Part shown: positions 18,932 through 26,632 of the stretch, piece after piece
How positions within the stretch are numbered: the first letter of the stretch is position 1
How the letters are laid out: the number at the start of each line of letters is the position of its first letter
Assembly: GCA_022539475.1 (NCBI GenBank)
Contig: VCMS01000030.1
Span: forward strand, 186,001 to 250,000
DNA length: 64,000 nt
Direction of reading: 5' to 3'
From: Gracilaria domingensis
Taxonomy: Eukaryota > Rhodophyta > Florideophyceae > Gracilariales > Gracilariaceae
The notes under the pieces: model-generated
What the model saw: only the letters and a program-made list of their open reading frames with translations
What the model was told of the DNA's origin: nothing
Database searches by the model: none
Position numbers and translations under genes: made by a program

Positions 18932-20176
18932 TTATCGAAACCTTTTCGGTGGCCTTCTTATTCGTTTGGATGGTACCTCTTGGTTCTGTTTCATATTACT
19001 ATCAGACTCCTTTGATTCGTTCATTATAACATTCAGATTAAGTTTGTTGCCTGGCTGAGACATATGTGTCTCGTTCTTACTCACCAAATTTGTTGAAGGA
19101 CTAGGATTCGTTTCACGATCGTTTGGTGTGGATTCTTGCTGAGTTGTTACACCCCGTACCGATGTAATTGAATCTCTATCTTCGTCGTTACACGCTTCTG
19201 AAATCTCTTTCGGGCTTTCGGTAACCACTTCAGTCTTCACACTACGCAGAGTCGGAGCAGAAAACATTTCCAGAGGTACGCACGAATAGCCCTTAATAAA
19301 CAGTTCCGCTCTTGAACGCAATACTTCTATATCATGTTGCTTAAACAATGGAACAGCCCCACGCTCCAAATTCTCCATTACCCATGCTACGAAAATACCG
19401 CAAGAACCGCCATCTGTTTGCCTTGGATACGCAGACTTCTCCAAAACCACCCATTCCCGTTGTGGGCGCTTCAATTTAGATTCCATGAAATCCAAAAAGT
19501 CCTTCATCAGCTGAGACGCTTCCGTTGCAGTGTTCGTTATGCGCAAAAAAGAGTCGTATACCGTAATCATCGAGTAGTCCATATTGATTGCTAATAAAAA
19601 CCAATGACGATCTGCAAGAAACGGAGAAAGAATTACTTCGGTGTCTTTGAACGACCAGGATGTCTTCTGAAACCAACGGTGTAAGTCCTCAAACACTTCG
19701 CAACGCTTTTCTGAACCTACTACATGCCCTAACCGCGAGATAAAAAAACTGTCTAGTACGACTACTTTCTTGCAATTCCCAAAACCTTGAAAACGATCTA
19801 TGTTTCGCTTTCTTAGCCGAGCGGCGAACAGATCCATAAAGTCGTTATCTACCCACCCTTCGCTTGTGCGAAGTTGCGAAATTACAGATGCAGAAACGGT
19901 AATGTTTTCAAATGAAAATGACTCAGGGTCGAAAGCGATCACAGACTTTTCTTTTGCAGTAAGATCTCGAAGTAGTAAATTATCTTTTCTTTCGTTAAGA
20001 TCTTTCTCCTTCGAAAATGCTTTGCGTTTCCTACGTGATCTGATAGCTAGACTAGAACTTGAAATAGTTGCGCGGGAAGAACTTACCCCTGCCAAACTGC
20101 CCTCTTGAACAACACGTCTTCTAAGAAATAGTTTCTCAATGTCCTCTTCGAATTGCTGAAAGATATTGAAGTCCAT
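18932..20176 (-). CDS. Ulp1/SENP-type (C48) cysteine protease of the transposon
   Basis: The 414-residue product is a C48 peptidase, the fold that processes SUMO and related modifiers. The catalytic set is complete: His in DRHWFLLAI, Asp in ITVYDSF, the oxyanion Gln in PRQTDGGSCGIF and the Cys in the same motif. The N-terminal 110 residues are basic and charged (RSRRKRKAFSKEKD), which suggests a nuclear location. A disordered polar tail of about 110 residues follows and ends in RPPKRFR. The ATG at 20174-20176 is the only good start. The palindrome at 19057-19072 lies in the part encoding the tail. Ulp1-type proteases occur in several large DNA transposon groups; the substrate, perhaps the transposase or a host SUMO conjugate, is unknown. 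Confidence 0.88.
   Translation of the reverse strand: MDFNIFQQFEEDIEKLFLRRRVVQEGSLAGVSSSRATISSSSLAIRSRRKRKAFSKEKDLNERKDNLLLRDLTAKEKSVIAFDPESFSFENITVSASVISQLRTSEGWVDNDFMDLFAARLRKRNIDRFQGFGNCKKVVVLDSFFISRLGHVVGSEKRCEVFEDLHRWFQKTSWSFKDTEVILSPFLADRHWFLLAINMDYSMITVYDSFLRITNTATEASQLMKDFLDFMESKLKRPQREWVVLEKSAYPRQTDGGSCGIFVAWVMENLERGAVPLFKQHDIEVLRSRAELFIKGYSCVPLEMFSAPTLRSVKTEVVTESPKEISEACNDEDRDSITSVRGVTTQQESTPNDRETNPSPSTNLVSKNETHMSQPGNKLNLNVIMNESKESDSNMKQNQEVPSKRIRRPPKRFR
19057..19072. repeat. Element palindrome copy (inside Ulp1-type gene)
   Basis: The sequence gagacatatgtgtctc is identical to the copy at 1330 in the left block, linking the two blocks. Confidence 0.88.
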
Positions 20177-21610
20177 GACCGGTCAGCGCAACGACTCCAA
20201 CTGAGAGTTTTCAGATTCCTCAGACAGTGAAGGTGATCACGCAATGGAACGCGGAAGAGAGCAACTCCTTTCCAGCTTATGATGTAACGTGGCTGAGATC
20301 CACGAATCATTTTCTGAAAAACTGAATTTTGCTTTCAGCGGCTGCATGCCGAGCAGCGGCAAAGTGTACAGCACTAGCAGCGTGGCGTGGTTCCACGTAG
20401 GATATTGCTGCTGCCGTGGCAGCGAGCCGGCGGCGGCACCCACCGCCTGTCATGAACATGGCCGTCGTTGAGAAAAGTGCGTAAGCTCATAGAGAGAGGA
20501 CGTGAAGTGGGCGTTGGTGTGGCCGGGCACAAGCGCCCGCGGCGCAGAGAGAAACCTTGCGCTACACCACCTCTAGCGTTCTCTGTCGCTGCCGCGCTTG
20601 CGGGCGCGTGTGCGCGTGCGTCGGGGGAATCAACATGCGCCGCGCGCCCCGCCGGGCCTTTGCGCTTGATGCCATCGCCACCGGCTGTCGACCGCCTGCA
20701 CGTGAAGCTGCCAAGGCACGTGCGCCAGGCATGGTGCCTGCAGCCCATCGAGCTGCTGCCTATCGAGCTACCGCAGCAAGTCTGGCACGCGTTGTTCCGC
20801 CCGTGGTCTGTTCGCTATGCCACCGCTTGGGTTTGGTGTTGCTGCCACGCTCGCAAGATCGTGGGCGCGGGCGCTGGGAGATCAACAATCACAGCGCGCC
20901 CGGACGGACTGGACACTTGCTCGACGACATCGCCGTCAGGCACCGACCGCCGGCCCATGGAGCTGCCGCCGCGCATTCGGCGGCATGGTGCCTGTCGGGC
21001 GTAGAGCAGCAGCAGCGTGTCGACGTGCGCTGCTGCCCCCTTTTGTCTAAATTCTTTGCGAGGCTGGCGCTCCCTTCGTCCGACAAACAGCGCTGCGCGA
21101 CCGTGCGCTGCCCGACTTGACGTGTTACCAAACGACTACGTGGTCTTGATCTGCGCCGTTGTGCTGCTCCTTAAGCTCACCGCTACGTCGTCGTTGTTCA
21201 TGGCTGTGTCTCTTCTGACCCTTTTTTCCCGTCAGTGTTACGAGCCGGAGGCCCCTCGCGGCTACCCATTTCACGCTGGAGCAGCAGCAAGCTTGTTGCT
21301 TCGCGTCAGTTGCTTGCCGTTTTCTTGTGGCTCTCGCTTGCTGTCCATTATGTGCTCCGAGCGTAGTGACACGCGAGCATGCGTCGGAACATGCGAGAGA
21401 ATCGCACGCACATTTTTGAAACTGGTGAACTCAATTTTATCATCCACATCTTTCTCTCAACATGTGATCGTAACTTTTCAAAGCGTGCGTACGGAAAGCT
21501 TTAACAGACCACCCGAAAACAACAAAAAAATACAAAAGCTGTGATTCCAGTTGCTGTACAGGGAGGAAACTTCCCGCAAGTTGACGACGAAGTTCATTCT
21601 GCGCCCAGAG
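20177..21610. other. GC-rich spacer inside the right element block
   Basis: Between the Ulp1-type gene and the 502-residue gene lies 1.4 kb that is clearly GC-richer than its neighbours from about 20340 to 21120. It has long open frames in several phases, but these follow from base composition and none matches a known protein. A two-unit imperfect repeat accounts for the core. Promoter function for the Ulp1-type gene is possible. Confidence 0.5.
20577..21020 (+). repeat. Imperfect two-unit GC-rich repeat, period about 255 nt
   Basis: A unit starting near 20577 (tctagcgttctctgtcgctg) recurs near 20824 (cttgggtttggtgttgctgc). The parallels continue for about 190 nt, including gatgccatcgcc versus gacgacatcgcc, ccggctgtcgaccgcc versus caccgaccgccggcc, and a shared catggtgcctg. 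The two copies are well diverged, so the duplication is old. Confidence 0.6.
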
Positions 21611-23119
21611 TCATTCTTGAGTTATTTCATTCAGTCGTCTTTCTATTTCAGTCTTCATTCTGGATAAGTCTGCTCGGCTCATGGTATTTAAACTAAATTC
21701 AAATGGGGTGATAGAAAGACGCCTGGTACCGGAGCGCGTGACGCGTCGGTCCTTCCTCAAGTTTCGAAGTTCAGATTTCAAAAGTTCAATCTCCTTCAGC
21801 AATGCCTTTTCAGTCTTCTTCTTTTCTTTAAGCGTCTTCCTCAGTTCCTCCAAATCAACCATGCCGGACATGCTGCCTTCGACATCGATACCTCCCTCAT
21901 TTTCTGCCGCTGGGTGCTTCGACAACTCCGTAACCCTCTCTGATGTAGATGCACTGTTCCTGCTTCCGTGACGTCGTCCTTCAGACCAAGTTTTCTTTCT
22001 TTCTTTCTGTAAAGACGGCACCTCCCCTAAAGCCTTTGCCTTCCTTTTCTCGCCACGAGTGTCAGCACTTGGAACTGTTTCCTTGCTTTCTTTTCCCAAT
22101 AGTTTCAGAACTGTGCTCTGCAAATCACCACGCTTAACAGCTTTGATGAACTGAGTGCAAAGCGGAGCGAGCTTCAAAGCGCCATTTTTACCAACCATAT
22201 GATTCCTTAACCGCAGTCCCTCTGAACAAAGCTCAATAATAGCTAATAATTGTGGAGAGGAAAGTTCCCCTGCGTACCCTATATGAGTGCTCTTGAATTC
22301 GGGCATCAGATGGTAGTTTTCCCATAACACAAGTATATCCAAAACCGATTTCCTAGCACCTAAATAAGACATGGTCTTGGACATATATGTCTCAATTAGG
22401 CGCATACACCCCAACAACTGTCGATTCAAATGTCGCGTTGTATGGGAGTAGTTGTACAGAAAGTGATTGCGATCATGATCCTCCGAAGAGCCTAGTCCCG
22501 TGTAACCAAAAAAGCGAGCTCTCAGAAACTGAAAACCACCATATACCTGACGAGCCTTAGAATAAGGTTTTGGTATTAATGGATCCTCATTAACCATTGT
22601 GCGCAGTACTACAGCTTGGTTCAATGGTGTGTAAGATTTTGGAGACACATCTCTAGTATTCGTCACAATTGCCAAATATCTAAGTGCACGAAACACGAGA
22701 GATTTCGTCCCTTCACGAGTCATAGATTCCCTTTCAAAGGATGTATGCAGTCTTCGCACAGACTCGAATACCTCCAGAATATGCTCTTTTGTAATGATAT
22801 GCGAATAGACAAGATGAATCAATGCTTCTCGGGCTGAGACTACACGATGATTACCTGCGATTACAAAGCATGGTAAGGTGAACGAGAATCCGTTCAGATC
22901 AAATATAGGTTCGGTCAAAGTGATAGGTTCATGCTGACGGAAAAGCTCATTGTTCATCTTTCGGCAGTATGATAGAGCATCAAACTTGTTCACGGGGCGC
23001 ACGATTGTTTCAAAATGAGGAAGATGATGGATCAATTTCACAGGAAAGGGGACAATTGGGCTCTTACGTACTACCATCTTGATGCGGTCGGCTACAATGA
23101 GTGGGTGTTTGAAGTTCAT
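21611..23119 (-). CDS. Unknown 502-residue protein of the KDZ-type element
   Basis: The product starts at the ATG at 23117-23119. The first 330 residues are a globular, helix-rich domain with motifs such as LPHFETIVRPVNKFDALSYC and FFGYTGLGSSEDHDRNHF. A basic disordered linker (EKRKAKALGEVPSLQKERKK) follows. A coiled coil of charged heptads (LEELRKTLKEKKKTEKALLK onward) leads into RKDRRVTRSGTRRL. The protein ends with a short helical segment. I do not recognise the family. The basic linker plus coiled coil suggests a DNA-associated, self-assembling protein, which fits an accessory factor that binds the palindrome; that is speculation. A palindrome copy lies in the coding sequence at 22378 and another lies 270 nt upstream. 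Confidence 0.65.
   Translation of the reverse strand: MNFKHPLIVADRIKMVVRKSPIVPFPVKLIHHLPHFETIVRPVNKFDALSYCRKMNNELFRQHEPITLTEPIFDLNGFSFTLPCFVIAGNHRVVSAREALIHLVYSHIITKEHILEVFESVRRLHTSFERESMTREGTKSLVFRALRYLAIVTNTRDVSPKSYTPLNQAVVLRTMVNEDPLIPKPYSKARQVYGGFQFLRARFFGYTGLGSSEDHDRNHFLYNYSHTTRHLNRQLLGCMRLIETYMSKTMSYLGARKSVLDILVLWENYHLMPEFKSTHIGYAGELSSPQLLAIIELCSEGLRLRNHMVGKNGALKLAPLCTQFIKAVKRGDLQSTVLKLLGKESKETVPSADTRGEKRKAKALGEVPSLQKERKKTWSEGRRHGSRNSASTSERVTELSKHPAAENEGGIDVEGSMSGMVDLEELRKTLKEKKKTEKALLKEIELLKSELRNLRKDRRVTRSGTRRLSITPFEFSLNTMSRADLSRMKTEIERRLNEITQE
22378..22393. repeat. Element palindrome copy (inside 502-residue gene)
   Basis: The sequence tggacatatatgtctc has a perfect GACATATATGTC core. 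On the minus strand it reads ETYMSK, close to the ETYMSR encoded by the copy at 4340 in the transposase. Confidence 0.88.
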
Positions 23120-23388
23120 GATGTATGAGAGGAGGTTAAAAGTTGATGAGATGAAGTGGTTTTTGTTGTTGCTAGGGGAAAGATGATGGCAACAGGAAGT
23201 GATTCGGGTAGGAAGCGTTTTGAAAGCCAAGACTAGGAATCTGAAATACGCTGTAGAGGACTAAAGTTTTGGGACGAATTTGAAATTTGTTTCTTTTAAT
23301 AAATTTGGGTTATTTGCTGTTTTATGATCACAATGTGATTTACGTATAATTTCTGTGAATCAACTGGTTGAAAATAAGTTTGCAGAGT

Positions 23389-23404
23389 AAGACATTTATG
23401 TCTT
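23389..23404. repeat. Element palindrome copy, last before host genes
   Basis: The sequence aagacatttatgtctt has one changed central base and lies 270 nt upstream of the 502-residue gene. Confidence 0.8.
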
Positions 23405-23880
23405 TAGGATTGGTCACGGTGTGACCTCATTCCAACATCAGTGGAATGACAGATATGGGTCACAATGGGCACGTGTACAGCATACTGGGATGCGGATGAA
23501 GCCGCAAAGACTGTGTTAGCCAATTACAGCCGGGTTGTTTTACCTTACCAGCCAATTGTTTCACTTTTGCGCCGTTCCAGTTGACCAATGGGAATATTTG
23601 TACGGCCTCTACAGTTTCTTCTATTGAGCGTCCATGCAAGCTTTTAAAACTAGATTTCCATTGCACGGTGACATACAAAGCACTCAACGTTACATTTTCT
23701 CTTAATTCTGCCGACCGACCATCAACTCCTGAATGGATACGAAACCAAGTGTCTAATAGACTGTTACCCTTCACACTCGAGACAATCAACGGCTTCAACT
23801 ATGTCGTGCTCCGTGTGTCTAGGTGATCTGTATGAACTCAGCTCGAAAGACGTTGGCTTGACGCTGACAGCTGTTGGAAA

Positions 23881-23924
23881 CGGAATATCCGAAAGCTTCC
23901 AATGGAACGCTTTCGGATATTCCG
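23881..23924. repeat. Inverted repeat, 16-bp perfect arms
   Basis: The arms cggaatatccgaaagc and gctttcggatattccg are exact reverse complements separated by 12 nt. Pairing continues into the loop (ttcc/ggaa) with a single bulge, leaving a 3-nt loop. Confidence 0.92.
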
Positions 23925-23962
23925 GTTCAGTTTTGGGCTTCCAGGTCACTGACATTGTCAAA

Positions 23963-24009
23963 AGGCAGGTTTTGGAATATCTATTTATTAGATATTCCAA
24001 AACCTGCCT
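23963..24009. repeat. Inverted repeat, 21-bp perfect arms
   Basis: The left arm 23963-23983 and right arm 23989-24009 are exact reverse complements around a 5-nt loop (tttat). Flanking attgtcaaa and tttgacaat extend the pairing imperfectly. With its neighbour at 23881 it looks like a foldback or MITE-like remnant. Confidence 0.92.
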
Positions 24010-24607
24010 AAGGCATTTGACAATACATTGTGCCAAATTTGTGCAAAATAGGATTATCTTTAAGGGTAGCGGAATGATAAGACTTTGACATTTAAATACA
24101 AAGCCATGAGAGGACACCCGGTTTTCTTGATCAAATCGTGCTTCCAAGCACTGACGGTACACTTGGCAGCCGAAACGTATCACATCACAGCAAAGGTATC
24201 TAGTTCAGCTTTCATCTTTGACAACAATTGTTTCGTCATTTCTGCTGCTCAGTTTGAAGCTGAGATCTGGACGTTCGTCGTTCTCAAACTCTTTTGCATT
24301 AAGTCAGTTCCGGGCTGTAAAGGAACTGCGACTCAAAAGTCAATCAACCTTGCAGTCTCGTCTCGTCATCGTTCTAGACTTGCACGCAATCGCTTGTATG
24401 CAACAGGATGGTTTTAGCTTGACGATCAGGTAAACCTCAAGTTTCTGAGTGTCTCGTGGTTTCTTGCTACTTCTAGTGGACCGTTAGCCTAGATTTCATG
24501 AGATCAAACGACTTTATTGGAGAAGGTAGCATGATCTAGATCGTTGGAAATCAGTTCGAACGCGAGACTTTGCGATACAGAGGCCAATAATCTATATCTG
24601 TAGAGAA

Positions 24608-26596
24608 ATGGCTGCGAGTTTCCTTTTTTTTTCCCTCGCTTTGACGATGCTTGCTTCCACAAGGTGTTCTACAGAATCGGCGCAAATTAACTCCTGCTTC
24701 CGCACGAAAGAAGGTGTTACCATTCCTGTTCAGGTTCATATAACCTTCGCTGGCACCCTTCCCCTTTTTATGCGTGAAGCCACATGGACCCCGGTAGCAA
24801 AGAAGCTATTCTTAAGCCAGCTAGCTGCCAACGTTCGTCACGTCGCGCTGCCGAGTACGGAAGAAGATGACATCTTAGGTTCTTTAGTTGGAAAACTGCA
24901 TCCGAACATTTGTTCGGTAGTTGAATATTCATATTTTTATGACGTGGCTATAGTGCATGAGAAAACTTCGTCAGCCTTGGATGCTGCTCTTGAATCTACT
25001 CGGAAAGAATCTACATCAATATTCGTGAATGGAGCTGCAGTTGCTGACAAGTTCTGGGAAATTCTTCATTCCGATATAAACTTCAGCCCGAGCGAGGATC
25101 CAAATGTGTATAATGTGTTGGTTTATGATGCCATATCAGTAGCACCACAGTATGGCTATCGAGCTGAGGAAGGTGGGTCTATCGGTACGCTCGCAATGGC
25201 GAGCGAAAAGCGTTTCGCTGTGATTGATGTCGGGGCAAAACCCTTTTTCCTAGCCGCAGAGTCTCTAACTGTTGGAGACCTGCTCACTTCAAATTCGAAA
25301 GCAGCGCGGGAGTACGCTTTGGAACTACATAGGATCGTATCCAAACTTCTTACGCCACGCCCATCGACTAAAATGCGTCGATTCCCGCAAGAAACAAGAC
25401 TTGCGTTTAAACTCAACCTGGTCGATGCCAGTGCTGTGATTGGAAGGATGTCTGGAATAGCTGGAGACAGTGAAGGCAACAAACCTCTGGGCTCCAGCTT
25501 TAGTGCAAAGCAGTTCATCAAAGTTTTGAATACGGTCTTCCATAACCATGTCATTCCAGACAAAGAAGTTTCAATCTCAACGGAGAATGTGGACATGATA
25601 CAGGATTCTAGGATGGCTATGGCGGTTTCAAGAGCTTTTTCACTGAAGGGGTTAGAAATGGTTTTGGACAGTGAGCGGTTGATTAGGAGCCTGATATGGA
25701 ACTCAACACGACGTTACGGCTATTTCGTTGACTCCTCGTTTGTAGCGCACATACCGATGTACTTGTTTTCGTTTGCTGACGACTCCAGGGTAACGCACTT
25801 CAACACGGGAGAGCAGGTTCGAGCACGAGTGGTGGGAAAGGAAGCCGTAGTGATGACGGAGAACAGACTTCGAGATGGACTAGATGAGCACGTTAGCACG
25901 ACATCAGAAGCAACGAAAGAAGTACTAGAACTCCTATGCGGTTTAGATGAAGATAGTTTATCGATGTTGAGCTCGCAAGCTGGAGTGGTACCTCTAATCC
26001 TGAGAGACATAGCAAAGCGAAATGTTCTTGTTCAAGAATTGGATTGGTCTCAAGCGGTGGCGTTATGGAAAGCCAAGGAGTTGTTGGACTTCGAAGGTTT
26101 GGATAGCCGTTTGATCCCACATCGAAAGGGAAGTCAGATTGAAGTTGCTAGGGATGAAGTTCGTGACGGCCTGCAAAAGCTCACAGACCAATGGCGCAGA
26201 ACGGCATTATCCTTGTCGCTTGAAGATGTCGAATCCGCTACAGTGCATCTCATGGGAATGTCAACTAAATTGGCTGATTTGCTCCACGAGGAAGTTTGCA
26301 ACCAGGCTTTGCCAGAGGAAATACTTCTTAAGGCCGAAGCAGAAGTACTGGGTGGCAAAGGCTTTTCATCGAAGCAGAAGAAACGTTCACGTTTTCCCAT
26401 ACTTCTCATACTGTCAGGCATTGCAGGGATTGCGGTCGGGACGTACTTGCACCGGAAAGCAATGAAACAGTCGAACTTCCGCGGAACATATCTCGATGAT
26501 CTATCAATTGCACCGGCAATGCGAAACCTGGATGTTACGGCCCCTACACAGTGGTTCAGCACTTTAACTTCTTCATATAAATCCAAGACTCACTAA
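24608..26596 (+). CDS. Signal-anchored membrane protein, possibly DUF7906/SPOT1-like
   Basis: The 662-residue product has a clear N-terminal signal peptide (hydrophobic core SFLFFSLALTMLAS) and one C-terminal membrane segment (FPILLILSGIAGIAVGTYLH, about residues 597-616) followed by a short cytosolic tail. It is therefore predicted to be a type I membrane protein of the secretory pathway with a large lumenal domain. The opening VPVQ-type strand (VTIPVQVHITFAG) and overall layout recall the plant DUF7906 family (Arabidopsis SPOT1-type proteins), which carries similar signal and tail segments. That assignment is tentative and based on layout more than motif. The stop lies only 36 nt from the convergent end of the eIF3l gene. 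Confidence 0.7.
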   Translation: MAASFLFFSLALTMLASTRCSTESAQINSCFRTKEGVTIPVQVHITFAGTLPLFMREATWTPVAKKLFLSQLAANVRHVALPSTEEDDILGSLVGKLHPNICSVVEYSYFYDVAIVHEKTSSALDAALESTRKESTSIFVNGAAVADKFWEILHSDINFSPSEDPNVYNVLVYDAISVAPQYGYRAEEGGSIGTLAMASEKRFAVIDVGAKPFFLAAESLTVGDLLTSNSKAAREYALELHRIVSKLLTPRPSTKMRRFPQETRLAFKLNLVDASAVIGRMSGIAGDSEGNKPLGSSFSAKQFIKVLNTVFHNHVIPDKEVSISTENVDMIQDSRMAMAVSRAFSLKGLEMVLDSERLIRSLIWNSTRRYGYFVDSSFVAHIPMYLFSFADDSRVTHFNTGEQVRARVVGKEAVVMTENRLRDGLDEHVSTTSEATKEVLELLCGLDEDSLSMLSSQAGVVPLILRDIAKRNVLVQELDWSQAVALWKAKELLDFEGLDSRLIPHRKGSQIEVARDEVRDGLQKLTDQWRRTALSLSLEDVESATVHLMGMSTKLADLLHEEVCNQALPEEILLKAEAEVLGGKGFSSKQKKRSRFPILLILSGIAGIAVGTYLHRKAMKQSNFRGTYLDDLSIAPAMRNLDVTAPTQWFSTLTSSYKSKTH

Positions 26597-26632
26597 CAAT
26601 CTTTCTGACTTGTGACGTATCATTTATGCTCT

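Larger units (their letters stand above)
18932..23404. mobile_element. KDZ-type element block, right part
   Basis: This block contains an Ulp1-type protease gene, a GC-rich repeat region and an unknown 502-residue gene, all on the minus strand where coding. Three palindromes of the same type as in the left block lie at 19057, 22378 and 23389. Ulp1-type proteases are recurrent partners of KDZ and other eukaryotic DNA transposases. Whether this is the other part of the element at 1-8 kb or a second element of the same family cannot be settled from the sequence alone. Confidence 0.65.
23120..24607. other. Spacer from element to host genes, with foldback sequences
   Basis: This 1.5-kb interval carries the last palindrome (23389) and then two strong inverted repeats at 23881 and 23963. 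Short frames with coding-like character on both strands at 23460-24180 run through the hairpins and could not be assigned. The interval 24010-24607 shows nothing else. It probably holds the right end of the element block. Confidence 0.45.

Noticed and set aside
23460-24183. Short frames on both strands between element and host genes
   Set aside because: They run through perfect hairpins, have no family match and lack a consistent start; noted only in the spacer entry.
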